A stretch of DNA of 64,000 bases, taken from NCBI RefSeq assembly GCF_026625985.1, contig NZ_CP113116.1, positions 5,580,001 to 5,644,000 on the forward strand, written 5' to 3'. The notes below the pieces were generated by a model that saw only the letters and a list, made by a program, of their open reading frames with translations, did not search any database and had not been told where the DNA came from. Shown here one piece after another: positions 26,185 through 34,936 of the stretch (position 1 is its first letter; every line of letters starts with the position of its first letter). This stretch comes from Mycobacterium sp. Aquia_213. Its GTDB lineage: Bacteria > Actinomycetota > Actinomycetes > Mycobacteriales > Mycobacteriaceae. Made by a program: the position numbers and the translations under genes.

Positions 26185-27492
26185 TTATGAATCGCGTGAG
26201 CTTGACGGAGCAACGTCCAGCACCCGCCGGTTGGCCGCAATGCCGGCCAGCGCGATTCCCATCAAACCCGCCGACGCGGTGAGCATCGTCGCCACGCTGT
26301 GCTCGTACAACAAACCACCGGACAGGGAGCCGGCCATGATGCCCACCTGAAACGCCGTCACGTACAGGCCGGACGCGCCGTCGGGGTCGTCGGCGCCGTT
26401 GCGCATCGCGGCGGATTGCATCATCGGCGACACCGCGGTGGCCATGGCACCCCACAGCACGATGGCGGCGGTGCCGAGCAGCGCGGTGAGCACGGTCGTG
26501 GTGCGGTCGCCGAACGCCAGCGCGGTCAGCACCACGAATGCGGCGGTCAATCCCGCCATGCACAGGATGATCGCGCCCCGGGGCCGACGGTCCAGCGGCC
26601 GCGCCACCAGGGATACCGCCAGCAAGCCGGCCACCCCGTAGGCGGCCAGCAGCCAGGCCTGATTGGGCCCGCGCACGCCGACGACGTCGCGGATGACCAC
26701 AGAGATGTAGGTGTATGAGACGAAATGTCCGGTGACCGCGACCATCGCCAGCAAGCTCACGATGATCAGTCGCGGATTGCGGTGGTGGGTCGATCGCGGG
26801 CCGACGCAGGCCAGCTGATCCTCGGTGAGCACCATCGGCGGCAATATCACCCGGGCGGCGACCGTGACGATGGCCGCCGCGGCCATCACGCACACGACCG
26901 CCAGCCGCCAGCCCCACATCAGGCTCATTGCCGCCGTGAGCGGGCTACCGATAACCAGCGCCAGGCTGGTCCCGACATAGATCGACGTCGTCGCGCGGCC
27001 CGCGTGGCTGGGCGGCACCAGGCGGGTGGCGATCGGGGCGATCACCGCCCACAGCAGACCGTGGGTGAACGCGCACAGCACCCGTCCCGCGGCCAGCACC
27101 GCGAAGTTGGGTGCCAGCGCCGAGATGACCTGCGAGGCGGTCAGGCAGGTCAGGCTGAGCATCAGCGCCCGCCGGCGCGGCCAATGCGCGGTCCAGCGCA
27201 CTAGCGGAACCGTCGTCAGGGCCGCGACCAGCGCATACCAGGTCAGCAGGGTTCCCACATAGACGACGCTGACGTGCAAGTCCCGGGAGATCGCGGACAG
27301 CGCGCCCACCGGCAGAATCTCGGCCGTGACATAGATGAATGCCGCCGCGGCCAGCACTGCCAGCTGCGCGGCGATCCGTGGCGTCCACGTACGCGCGGTG
27401 GCGGCGGCTGTTCCGGTTTCGGCAGTCATGGCGTGGGATACGGTATCGGCCGGGCTCCCCAGTTCCTGGGTTGTCGTGCCTAATGCGATCAC
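26185..27492 (-). CDS. MFS exporter (Rv0191 type)
   Basis: 435-residue major facilitator protein with 12 predicted TM segments. The N-terminal half contains ATARTWTPRIAAQLAVLAAA and TAEILPVGALSAISRDLHV, the sugar-efflux/Cml-like (DHA1) pattern; YTYISVVIRDVVGVRG lies after TM7. The M. tuberculosis homologue is described as a chloramphenicol-type drug exporter. The start is uncertain: GTG 27492 has a weak AAGG upstream; the ATG at 27429 has none. Downstream of ricR on the same strand (77-base gap), so possibly cotranscribed with it. Confidence 0.87.
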   Translation of the reverse strand: MIALGTTTQELGSPADTVSHAMTAETGTAAATARTWTPRIAAQLAVLAAAAFIYVTAEILPVGALSAISRDLHVSVVYVGTLLTWYALVAALTTVPLVRWTAHWPRRRALMLSLTCLTASQVISALAPNFAVLAAGRVLCAFTHGLLWAVIAPIATRLVPPSHAGRATTSIYVGTSLALVIGSPLTAAMSLMWGWRLAVVCVMAAAAIVTVAARVILPPMVLTEDQLACVGPRSTHHRNPRLIIVSLLAMVAVTGHFVSYTYISVVIRDVVGVRGPNQAWLLAAYGVAGLLAVSLVARPLDRRPRGAIILCMAGLTAAFVVLTALAFGDRTTTVLTALLGTAAIVLWGAMATAVSPMMQSAAMRNGADDPDGASGLYVTAFQVGIMAGSLSGGLLYEHSVATMLTASAGLMGIALAGIAANRRVLDVAPSSSRDS

Positions 27493-27569
27493 ACTGCCTT
27501 ACCGTACGCACCTCAACAACGGGTTCGTCCAACTTAGGACCGCAACATCGGTCTCAACTACGTCACCAA

Positions 27570-27860
27570 TCAGGAACGAACCAGACGCGCGATGGCCGCG
27601 GATGCCTCGGCGAGCTTGTTGTCAGCGTCGCTGCCGCCCTCGGCGACCGCGCGCGTCACGCAGTGCCCGAGGTGCTCGTCAAGCAGGTTCAGCGCCACCG
27701 ACCGCATCGCACTGTTCACGGCGCTGATCTGGGTAAGCACGTCGATGCAGTACTTGTCGTCCTCGATCATCTTCGCGATGCCGCGCACCTGACCCTCGAT
27801 GCGTCGCAGCCGCTTGGCGTAGTTGTCCTTCTGCTGCGAATATCCGTGTGGAGTCGTCAT
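27570..27860 (-). CDS. ricR: Copper-sensing repressor RicR (CsoR family)
   Basis: 96-residue cytosolic all-helical repressor. Cu(I) ligands C38, H63 and C67 have the CsoR spacing (YCIDVL ... DEHLGHC), and the DNA-contacting N-terminal helix reads YAKRLRRIEGQVRGIAKMIE. In M. tuberculosis RicR represses itself, mymT, lpqS and others until copper binds. ATG 27860 has GAGG five bases upstream. A perfect palindromic operator lies 68 bases upstream, and a second is in front of mymT, giving strong internal support. Confidence 0.95.
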   Translation of the reverse strand: MTTPHGYSQQKDNYAKRLRRIEGQVRGIAKMIEDDKYCIDVLTQISAVNSAMRSVALNLLDEHLGHCVTRAVAEGGSDADNKLAEASAAIARLVRS

Positions 27861-27927
27861 CTCGGCCTCAAAACCCTTCCGGCTGCGCGCCCAGCTCCCG
27901 CTGCATGTCAATCCTCCACGATACCTC

Positions 27928-27944
27928 ATACCCCAGCGGGGTAT
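27928..27944. promoter_or_regulatory. RicR operator in the ricR/ilvD intergenic region
   Basis: Perfect 17-base palindrome ATACCCCAGCGGGGTAT, matching the RicR TACCC-N5-GGGTA pattern. It lies upstream of a minus-strand TATCGT box (27918-27923) for ricR and about 42 bases upstream of the divergent ilvD start, so it could touch both promoters. Confidence 0.85.
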
Positions 27945-27985
27945 GGCCTGAAAATTGGCTTGTCAGGGCCGCGCATACTTGATCA

Positions 27986-29698
27986 ATGGCCCTGCACCCC
28001 GACGCGGCAACCGCCGACATCAAACCCCGTAGTCGTGACGTCACCGACGGTCTGGAGAAGACCGCCGCCCGGGGCATGCTGCGCGCGGTAGGGATGGACG
28101 ACGAGGACTGGGACAAGCCGCAGATCGGTGTCGCCTCGTCCTGGAACGAGATCACGCCGTGCAACCTCTCGCTGGACCGGCTGGCCAAGGCGGTCAAAGA
28201 AGGGGTGTTCGCCGCCGGCGGCTACCCGCTGGAGTTCGGGACGATCTCGGTGTCCGACGGCATCTCGATGGGCCACGAAGGCATGCACTTCTCGCTGGTG
28301 TCCCGCGAGGTGATCGCCGACAGCGTCGAGACGGTGATGCAGGCCGAGCGACTCGACGGCTCGGTGCTGTTGGCCGGCTGTGACAAGTCGCTGCCCGGCA
28401 TGCTGATGGCCGCCGCTCGCCTGGACCTGGCGTCGGTGTTCCTCTACGCGGGCTCGATCCTGCCGGGGGTCGCCAAGCTCTCCGACGGCAGCGAGCGCGA
28501 GGTGACGATCATCGACGCGTTCGAAGCCGTCGGCGCCTGCTCGCGCGGGTTGATGTCGCGCGAGGACGTCGACGCCATAGAGCGAGCGATCTGTCCCGGC
28601 GAGGGCGCGTGCGGCGGCATGTACACCGCCAACACGATGGCCAGCGCCGCCGAAGCGCTGGGCATGTCGCTACCGGGCAGTGCGGCGCCCCCGGCCACCG
28701 ACCGACGCCGCGACGGGTTTGCCCGGCGCAGCGGCCAGGCCGTCATCGAACTGCTGCGCCGCGGGATCACCGCCCGCGACATCCTCACCAAAGAGGCTTT
28801 CGAGAATGCGATCGCGGTGGTGATGGCATTCGGCGGCTCGACCAACGCGGTGCTGCACCTGCTGGCCATCGCCCACGAGGCGGAAGTCGATCTGTCCCTG
28901 GACGACTTCAGCCGGATCGGGTCCAAGGTGCCGCACCTGGCCGACGTCAAGCCGTTCGGCCGGCACGTGATGTCGCACGTCGACCACATCGGCGGCGTCC
29001 CGGTCATGATGAAGGCGCTGCTGGATGCGGGACTGCTGCACGGTGACTGCCTGACGGTGACCGGGCGCACCCTGGCCGAGAACCTGGCCGCCATCGAGCC
29101 GCCCGACCCGGACGGCAAGGTGCTGCGTTCGCTCAGCGACCCGATCCACCCGACGGGTGGGATCACCATCCTGCGTGGCAGCCTGGCTCCCGAGGGGGCG
29201 GTGGTGAAGTCGGCCGGTTTCGACTCGGACGTGTTCGAAGGCACCGCAAGGGTTTTCGACGGCGAACGAGCCGCCCTGGACGCACTTGAAGACGGCACCA
29301 TCACCAAGGGCGATGCGGTGGTGATCCGCTACGAGGGCCCCAAGGGTGGCCCGGGAATGCGCGAAATGCTGGCCATCACCGGGGCGATCAAGGGTGCCGG
29401 GCTCGGTAAAGACGTGCTACTGCTGACCGACGGACGGTTCTCCGGCGGAACGACCGGCCTGTGCGTGGGACACGTCGCACCCGAGGCTGTCGACGCCGGC
29501 CCGATCGCCTTCGTGCGCGACGGCGACCGGATCCGGCTCGATGTCGGCGGCGGCACTCTTGACGTGCTGGCCGACCCGGCCGAATTCGCTTCTCGCCAAA
29601 AAGGTTTCACTCCTCCACCGCCGCGCTACAAGACCGGCGTGCTGGCCAAGTACGTCAAGCTGGTCAGTTCGGCAGCGATCGGCGCGGTCTGCGGCTAA
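27986..29698 (+). CDS. ilvD: Dihydroxy-acid dehydratase IlvD
   Basis: 570-residue Fe-S dehydratase of isoleucine, valine and CoA/pantothenate precursor synthesis (2,3-dihydroxy-3-methyl acid to 2-oxo acid). Cluster cysteines are expected at C59 (NEITPCN), C132 (GCDKSLPG) and C209 (CPGEGACGGMYTANTM). The C-terminal swivelling domain has LTDGRFSGGTTGLCVGHVAPEA. A CATACT -10-like box ends six bases before the ATG, so the transcript may be leaderless. Divergent from ricR. Copper damages such clusters, which makes the shared operator region notable. Confidence 0.96.
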   Translation: MALHPDAATADIKPRSRDVTDGLEKTAARGMLRAVGMDDEDWDKPQIGVASSWNEITPCNLSLDRLAKAVKEGVFAAGGYPLEFGTISVSDGISMGHEGMHFSLVSREVIADSVETVMQAERLDGSVLLAGCDKSLPGMLMAAARLDLASVFLYAGSILPGVAKLSDGSEREVTIIDAFEAVGACSRGLMSREDVDAIERAICPGEGACGGMYTANTMASAAEALGMSLPGSAAPPATDRRRDGFARRSGQAVIELLRRGITARDILTKEAFENAIAVVMAFGGSTNAVLHLLAIAHEAEVDLSLDDFSRIGSKVPHLADVKPFGRHVMSHVDHIGGVPVMMKALLDAGLLHGDCLTVTGRTLAENLAAIEPPDPDGKVLRSLSDPIHPTGGITILRGSLAPEGAVVKSAGFDSDVFEGTARVFDGERAALDALEDGTITKGDAVVIRYEGPKGGPGMREMLAITGAIKGAGLGKDVLLLTDGRFSGGTTGLCVGHVAPEAVDAGPIAFVRDGDRIRLDVGGGTLDVLADPAEFASRQKGFTPPPPRYKTGVLAKYVKLVSSAAIGAVCG

Positions 29699-29702
29699 CC
29701 CT

Positions 29703-29730
29703 GCCCCGAGCCGATATCGATCGGCCGGGC
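29703..29730. terminator. Hairpin between convergent ilvD and SPW gene
   Basis: Core stem GCCGAT (29710-29715) with ATCGGC (29720-29725), extended with small bulges by CCC/GGG (29705-29707, 29727-29729). It lies just after the ilvD stop and has no U-run, as is common for mycobacterial intrinsic hairpins. It could serve either strand. Confidence 0.4.
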
Positions 29731-29766
29731 AGAGTGAATTACTGTCTGGCTTAGCTGTTTTCGCCG

Positions 29767-30207
29767 CTACGCGTGGTCAGTCGCGGCGCGCGTGCGCATG
29801 CCGAAGTAGGCCGCGTTGAGACCGAGGAAGGTCATCAACGCGCCGGCGACGACATGCGACCAGATCGTGCCGGTGGTTAGCGTGACGCCCGGCACGGCCC
29901 ACGGCGCGACGACGACCCATCCGCCCAATACCGGCAACGTCCAGGTCATCCCGTGCGCGCGGTCCAGCGTCGTCGCGAACCCGTACGCCAGGAACGCCAC
30001 CGCGATCCCGACGATGAAGTCGGACGTGGCAAGCGATGCCGTCCCGCTGAATCCAACGATCCACGGTGATGCGGCGACGTACAGGCCCGTCAGCAGAGCC
30101 AGGCCAAAGGTGAAATGCGCACTCATCGACTCGGCGACGCGCTCGTAGCGCGCCCGCAGGGCCAACAAATCGGGGTGGTGATCGATTGATGAATGGACTG
30201 TACTCAT
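29767..30207 (-). CDS. SPW repeat membrane protein (Rv0188 type)
   Basis: 146 residues with four hydrophobic segments in two repeats, each carrying the SPW-family signature: YVAASPWIVGF near 48 and WVVVAPWAVPG near 102. A 30-residue soluble N-terminus (HHPDLLALRARYERVAES) precedes them. The function of the family is unknown. ATG 30207 follows GAAAGG at good distance. Convergent with ilvD and separate from the O-methyltransferase upstream (148-base gap). Confidence 0.85.
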   Translation of the reverse strand: MSTVHSSIDHHPDLLALRARYERVAESMSAHFTFGLALLTGLYVAASPWIVGFSGTASLATSDFIVGIAVAFLAYGFATTLDRAHGMTWTLPVLGGWVVVAPWAVPGVTLTTGTIWSHVVAGALMTFLGLNAAYFGMRTRAATDHA

Positions 30208-30355
30208 TTTGTAACCTTTCTGTTATGCAGCAAGCCCGTTGTGTAGCAAGCACTGTGAGCGGACTGCACAACCATCCATCTGTTCCAGAGTACGCCCGAT
30301 CACGCGACGTCAGCAACGAAAGTCGTTGCCGCTAAACGGCCGCCGTTCCTGCGGT

Positions 30356-31021
30356 TTAGAGCGCCTTCACCAACGCGATCGCAAAGCCGTCCCAGTGCTT
30401 GGCGCCGACCGTCTGAATCACCGCGGTGTCCAGCTGTGCGTGCTCACCCATCACCTGCAGCGCCTCACGCGTCGCGGCGACCTTGGCATCATCGGAGTCC
30501 GGCGCGAGTATCTCGCCTTCGCGAATAACGTTGTCCACCACTATGAGTGCGCCGGGGCGAGCCAGCTTGACCGCGAACCGCACATACTCGACGTAGTTCT
30601 CTTTGTCCGCATCGATGAACACCAGGTCGAAGGGATCACCGTCGATGGTGGGCAAGGTTTCCAACGCCGCGCCGACCAAAACCTGCACCCGGTCGGCGAC
30701 TTCGGCCCGCTGCAGGTTGGCGCGTGCGACATCGGCGTGGTTGGGCTCGTACTCCAGCGTCACTACCTGTCCGTCCTGGCCCACCGCGCGCGCCAGCCAA
30801 ATGGTGCTGAAACCACCGAGGGTGCCGATTTCCAGAACGCGGCGCGCCCCGATCGCAGTGGCCAGCAGGGACAGGAACTTGCCCTGCTGCCACGACACGG
30901 CGATCTGCGGCAGCCCGGCCGCGTTGCTGGCCTCCAGCGCGGCGGACAAGGCCGGATCGTCACCGATGACGGTGCTGTCCAAGAAGGCGTCGACGTCTTG
31001 CGGGGTGGGTTTCTCGGTCAT
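30356..31021 (-). CDS. SAM-dependent O-methyltransferase (Rv0187 type)
   Basis: 221-residue class I methyltransferase of the catechol/caffeoyl-CoA O-methyltransferase family (Methyltransf_3). SAM motif VLEIGTLGGFSTIWLA at about 65-80, acidic adenosine contact VVTLEYEPNHADVA, and the divalent-metal motif FDLVFIDADKENY with a later VVDNVIREGEI. Substrate unknown. Start ATG 31021 (MTEKPTPQDVDAFLD) is preferred over an in-frame GTG/ATG reading that begins inside the mymT leader. Divergent from mymT. Confidence 0.9.
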   Translation of the reverse strand: MTEKPTPQDVDAFLDSTVIGDDPALSAALEASNAAGLPQIAVSWQQGKFLSLLATAIGARRVLEIGTLGGFSTIWLARAVGQDGQVVTLEYEPNHADVARANLQRAEVADRVQVLVGAALETLPTIDGDPFDLVFIDADKENYVEYVRFAVKLARPGALIVVDNVIREGEILAPDSDDAKVAATREALQVMGEHAQLDTAVIQTVGAKHWDGFAIALVKAL

Positions 31022-31113
31022 GCGATCAACGCTAGCCGCGCGCGCCGCACCCCCGGCGTCGCGCCTGGTCACACATCCGATCGATAACAGACACCCCGCA
31101 AGTTCTTTACCAG

Positions 31114-31130
31114 ATACCCGTATGGGGTAT
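31114..31130. promoter_or_regulatory. RicR operator of mymT
   Basis: ATACCC-GTATG-GGGTAT, the same dyad as at 27928 with one changed arm base. It overlaps the -10-like TACATT (31130-31135), so RicR binding would block transcription of mymT, with an expected transcription start near 31142. Confidence 0.85.
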
Positions 31131-31145
31131 ACATTGAGCGCGGTC

Positions 31146-31209
31146 GCCCGCTCGGCGGGCAACCACTGAAGAAGGTAACCACCGGATTCCGGTGAACGAA
31201 CCGGAATCC
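31146..31209 (+). promoter_or_regulatory. Structured 5' leader of mymT with two perfect hairpins
   Basis: Stem 1: GCCCGC (31146-31151) with GCGGGC (31155-31160), three-base loop. Stem 2: GGATTCCGGT (31184-31193) with ACCGGAATCC (31200-31209), six-base loop GAACGA. Both lie between the RicR operator and the ribosome site AAGGG (31220-31224). They may stabilise the mRNA or regulate translation. Confidence 0.5.
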
Positions 31210-31232
31210 CGCAACAGACAAGGGTGATTCAC

Positions 31233-31379
31233 ATGGCGCATTACGACGAGGGGACGCTGCTGACCTGCGGTCACGAGGGGTGCGGGTGTCGCGTCCGCAT
31301 CGAGGTCCCCTGCCACTGCTCCGGCGCGGAGGAGGATTACCGCTGCGCCTGCAGCGAAGTATTGGTGCCCGTCAAGTAG
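31233..31379 (+). CDS. mymT: Copper metallothionein MymT
   Basis: 48-residue cytosolic Cu(I)-chelating peptide that protects against copper. Seven cysteines at 12, 17, 19, 27, 29, 38 and 40, mostly as CxC pairs (GCGC, PCHC, RCAC), with the conserved core GHEGCGCRVRIEVPCHC shared with M. tuberculosis MymT and the C-terminus VLVPVK. ATG 31233 is chosen for its AAGGG ribosome site eight bases upstream; a GTG three codons earlier (31224) overlaps that site. Preceded by a RicR operator, so copper-inducible. Converges with bglS 35 bases downstream. Confidence 0.95.
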   Translation: MAHYDEGTLLTCGHEGCGCRVRIEVPCHCSGAEEDYRCACSEVLVPVK

Positions 31380-31414
31380 ATCCCGCAGGCCGGTCGGTGC
31401 GTTCGCAGTGCGAC

Positions 31415-33544
31415 TCAGCGCGCGAACGCTCGGCCGGCCAGCTCGACCTCGGCCGTGAGCCGTAGCGCGACCGCCGAGGCGCCGACCGCCACTGTGTGGG
31501 GGCCCGGCTTGATCCGCCAGCTTGCGCCTTCATAACGCGCGAGCAGGCGCGGGTCCGCCGCGATGGTCACCCGGCACGTCGCCCCCGGGTCCAACTCGAC
31601 CCGCTCGAATCCCAACAACCGCAGACATCGCGCACCGGCGCCGGTCAGATATAACTGCGGGACATCGGCCCCGCTGCGATCGCCGGTGTTGACGACGGTG
31701 AAGCTCGCCGTCACCGTGTTCCCGCCGGTGACCACCAAGTCGCGGTACTCAAAGCTGGTGTAGGACAAGCCATGACCGAACGCGAACAACGGCGTTTGGC
31801 CCCGGTCGTGGAACCACCGGTAGCCGACCTCGGCACCTTCGAAGTAGTCGATCGTGGTCGGTGTCCCGAACGGGGCGCCGAGGTCGGGCAGCTCCGGGCG
31901 CGGTGTCTGACCGAGTCCGACCGGAAACGTGATCGGTAGCCGTCCCGATGGATTGACTTGGCCCGCAATGATCTCCGCAATCGCCTGACCGCCGGCCTGG
32001 CCCGGATACCACGCCTGCACGATCGCGTTCGCCGACTCTTGCCACGGCATCGCCACCGGGTTGCCGGTCTCGAGCACCACGACGGTGTTCGGGTTGGCGG
32101 CCGCGACCGCGGCGATGACCCCGTCCTGGCCCCACGGCAGCGACAAGTCGGCGCTGTCGAAACCCTCGCCTTCGACGCGGATCGCGAACACGATCGCGAC
32201 GTCGGCCCGCCGCGCGGCCAGCACCGCCTCCGCCGGGCTGAGACCCGGATCAAACTCGATCTGCGCGTGGGGGAACTGCTTCCTGAGTTCGTCGAGCGGA
32301 CTGGACGGCAAGAGGTACAGACTTCGGGTGCCGCCGGTCAGGCCCGCGCCCCCGATCGGGATCACCTGCGCGTAGCCGCCCGGTGGAACCACGGCACTCG
32401 AGCCGCAGCCGGTGGGAACCCCGAGCTGCGCGTAGCCGCCGATCACGGCGATACGGGCATCGGGCGCCAGCGGCAGCACCCCGCGGTTCTGCAGCAGCAC
32501 GGTCCCCTGCCGCGCGATCTGCAGCGCAATCTCATTGTGGGCGGCCATATCCGGCTTAGAAGTGGGGCCAACCGTGTCCCCACCTCGGTCGATTCCGACC
32601 GCGAACATCGAACGCAGGATCCGCCGAACCATGTCGGACAGACGGTCTTTGGGCAACCTGCCGTCGGCGTAGGCGGACCGCAGGGGTTCGGTGAACGCCT
32701 CGGATTGCCAGAACACGGTGTCGATCTGGGCGCCGCATTCCTGGTCCAACCCTTGCAGCGCGCACTCCCAGCTCGGGGTGGCGCCCCAGTCCGACATGAC
32801 CCAACCGCGGTATCCCCAAGCACCTTTCAGGATGTCGATGAGCAAGACCCGGTTCGCCGAGGCGTAGTCACCGTTGACCTTGTTGTAGGCCGTCATCACC
32901 GCGCCGGGCTGGGACCGCTCGATCGCGATCTCGAAGGCCAGCAGATCGGATTCGCGATGCGCGTCGGGATCGATGATCGCGTTCAGCCAGTGCCGGTTGG
33001 TCTCGTTGCAGTTCAGCGAATAGTGCTTGAGCGTCGAGATGACGCCCTGTTGCTGGATGCCTTTGACGGATTCGGCGGCGATGGTGGCCGTCAAAAGCGG
33101 GTCTTCCGAGACGTATTCGAAGTTGCGGCCATTGCGCGGGTCGCGTGCCAGGTTCATCGCGCCCGCCAGTTGGACGTTGAAGCCGCGGCTGCGCGCCTCG
33201 CGGCCGATCACCTGGCCCGCGGCGTGCGCGAGAGCGGGATCGAAACCCGCGGCCAGCGCCAGGCCGGCCGGCAGCGCGGTCGCGGTGTCACCCGGCCGGT
33301 AGCCGGGATTGGTGACTCCGAGGCCGGCGTCGCTCATCCGCAGCGCCGGGATACCGAGCCGGGGGATCCCCGGCACATACCCGGCACTCATCGGGGTGCC
33401 GGGCGGGATGCGGTCATCCGGCAGCGGCCACAGTTCCGACATTCCCATCACCGCGACCAGCAGCGTGAATCGCTCGTCGTCGGTCATCCGGTTTTCGATG
33501 TCGCACGCCCGGGCGTCCGGATCGTCTAATTCGCCCAGGCTCAA
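31415..33544 (-). CDS. bglS: Glycoside hydrolase family 3 beta-glucosidase BglS
   Basis: 709 residues with the GH3 plan: N-terminal TIM-barrel with KHYSLNCNETNR and the nucleophile D252 in GYRGWVMSDWGA, an alpha/beta sandwich (NTVVVLETGNPVAMPW, VQAWYPGQAGGQAIAE), then a fibronectin-III-like C-terminal domain (FGHGLSYTSFEYRDL). Hydrolyses terminal beta-glucosides; the natural substrate is unknown. No signal peptide is seen, so it is probably cytosolic. It begins with TTG overlapping the upstream stop (TTGA), so translation is coupled to the metallohydrolase gene. M. tuberculosis Rv0186 has about 691 residues. Confidence 0.93.
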   Translation of the reverse strand: MSLGELDDPDARACDIENRMTDDERFTLLVAVMGMSELWPLPDDRIPPGTPMSAGYVPGIPRLGIPALRMSDAGLGVTNPGYRPGDTATALPAGLALAAGFDPALAHAAGQVIGREARSRGFNVQLAGAMNLARDPRNGRNFEYVSEDPLLTATIAAESVKGIQQQGVISTLKHYSLNCNETNRHWLNAIIDPDAHRESDLLAFEIAIERSQPGAVMTAYNKVNGDYASANRVLLIDILKGAWGYRGWVMSDWGATPSWECALQGLDQECGAQIDTVFWQSEAFTEPLRSAYADGRLPKDRLSDMVRRILRSMFAVGIDRGGDTVGPTSKPDMAAHNEIALQIARQGTVLLQNRGVLPLAPDARIAVIGGYAQLGVPTGCGSSAVVPPGGYAQVIPIGGAGLTGGTRSLYLLPSSPLDELRKQFPHAQIEFDPGLSPAEAVLAARRADVAIVFAIRVEGEGFDSADLSLPWGQDGVIAAVAAANPNTVVVLETGNPVAMPWQESANAIVQAWYPGQAGGQAIAEIIAGQVNPSGRLPITFPVGLGQTPRPELPDLGAPFGTPTTIDYFEGAEVGYRWFHDRGQTPLFAFGHGLSYTSFEYRDLVVTGGNTVTASFTVVNTGDRSGADVPQLYLTGAGARCLRLLGFERVELDPGATCRVTIAADPRLLARYEGASWRIKPGPHTVAVGASAVALRLTAEVELAGRAFAR

Positions 33545-34104
33545 TTGTCCGGCTCCTCAACGGCCCGCCCAGCGGGCCGCATCGTCGCCGTCCAGTGCAC
33601 ACCCTCTTTGGCGTAGACCACCCGCAGCACGTGCCCGAGTTCCGGTCCCATCACCAGCTCGGCCAGCGAGCAGATCGTGTCGACAAACTCCGGACCGTGC
33701 GCCGGCTGCGCATGGCACAGATGGTGTGCCACCTCGTGCAACACCACCAGCTCGCGCAGCGCCCAGTCGGCGGTGTTACGGTCGGGAACCGCGATAATGC
33801 CTGCACCATCATGGTTTTCGTAATGCGCGGCAGTAGCGGCCCGCCGCGACCGCACTCTCAGCGGTGACACCTCGGGCCAGCGGTCCCGCACCGCCGGTAA
33901 CGCAAGCACCTCGTCAACATAGCGCTGCACGGACGCCACGGAGCCGAATCGCCCTTCCGGCGGCAGCGTCAACTGCGTGCCGAAAAACTCCACGGCCGAA
34001 GAGCCGTACTCGGCGGCCCGGTCGAACATGGTGCGGACGAACTCCTCGGCCGCATACACCTTGGAGCGCTGGGAATCCCGCTTGGGCGCATCCCCTTCGG
34101 TCAC
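33541..34104 (-). CDS. Putative zinc metallohydrolase (Rv0185 type)
   Basis: 187-residue soluble protein with HEVAH at 123-127 and a further His at 136 (HEVAHHLCHAQPAHGPEF), an HExxH-x8-H arrangement like SprT/TIGR04338 metallohydrolases. The N-terminus has YAAEEFVRTMFDRAAEYG. The substrate is unknown. The GTG start overlaps the DUF2786 gene stop (GTGA), and the stop overlaps bglS (TTGA), so these three form a tightly coupled operon conserved in mycobacteria. Confidence 0.87.
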   Translation of the reverse strand: MTEGDAPKRDSQRSKVYAAEEFVRTMFDRAAEYGSSAVEFFGTQLTLPPEGRFGSVASVQRYVDEVLALPAVRDRWPEVSPLRVRSRRAATAAHYENHDGAGIIAVPDRNTADWALRELVVLHEVAHHLCHAQPAHGPEFVDTICSLAELVMGPELGHVLRVVYAKEGVHWTATMRPAGRAVEEPDN

Positions 34105-34850
34105 GTGCCCAGCGCGCTCCGCGCTCCGGGCAGCTCGGGACTGTCGCCGAGCCGCGCGCGTTTACCGGCCCGATCACCCGCGCGCCGTGCGGCCGACGAG
34201 TACCCCGCCGTCGCTCGGCTGACTTGGTAGGTGCCACGCGCCTTGGACGCCCTGCGGTAATGGTCATGCAGCTCAACATCTTTGTCCCGCAAAGCAATAG
34301 CGGTACCAGGCCGACGACTGCGATCCCGGGTCGCCTCGCGCCGTGCCTCTTCGCGCGCCTCGCCGAGCCGGTGACCGACGCGGGCCCCGAAGGCCAGCTG
34401 GAAGTTGAGCCGCGCGGTGATCGTCGGAGTGGGCCGGTGGGCGCCCGACGCGAGGTAGCTATCCGAGGCCCGCACCATTTGAACGACCAGGCTGGCGTAC
34501 AGGGCGTGGCTGGCGTCGATGTCCTCGGCGAACCCGTAGGCGTACACGAACGTCGAATTCGACGCCACGTCGCAGCGCACGTCGTTGGCCGACGCGATCA
34601 CCACGAAGAGCTGCACGTAGGTCCGCAACCCCTTGGTGCCGGCCGTCCCGATCGTGATGGTCCGCTGGGTCGGCGCTTGGGCCGCCGAACGGGTGGCCGC
34701 ATGGGAACGGGCGACCGCCAAGTCGATGGACGCCGCCGTCGCCAACCGCTGCGCGGCGGTCATGAAGGCGTCGGCCTCGTGCGTGTTGTCAGTGCCTTCG
34801 GCCTGACGCAGCAGCGCGGCGATGCGCGCCAGCATTTTGTCGTCAGTCAT
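34101..34850 (-). CDS. DUF2786 protein (Rv0184 type)
   Basis: 249 residues, the same length I recall for Rv0184. The N-terminal DUF2786 motif (MLARIAALLRQAEGTDNTHEADAFMTAAQRL, about 6-36) precedes a middle domain with TYVQLFVVIASANDVRC and a basic, Arg-rich C-terminus that could bind nucleic acid. Function unknown. ATG 34850 has GGAGGAGCG just upstream. First gene of the operon with the metallohydrolase and bglS. Confidence 0.87.
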   Translation of the reverse strand: MTDDKMLARIAALLRQAEGTDNTHEADAFMTAAQRLATAASIDLAVARSHAATRSAAQAPTQRTITIGTAGTKGLRTYVQLFVVIASANDVRCDVASNSTFVYAYGFAEDIDASHALYASLVVQMVRASDSYLASGAHRPTPTITARLNFQLAFGARVGHRLGEAREEARREATRDRSRRPGTAIALRDKDVELHDHYRRASKARGTYQVSRATAGYSSAARRAGDRAGKRARLGDSPELPGARSALGT

Positions 34851-34936
34851 AGCGCCGCTCCTCCTCATCGCTGCGCTCTGCATCGTCGCCGGCGCGGGTC
34901 ATATCGCCAAACTACAAGAGGGATCCGACAGTTCGC

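Noticed and set aside
31192..31227. Short upstream frame (11 codons) in the mymT leader
   Set aside because: Its GTG lies inside the 10-bp stem and has no ribosome site at useful distance; coding cannot be supported.
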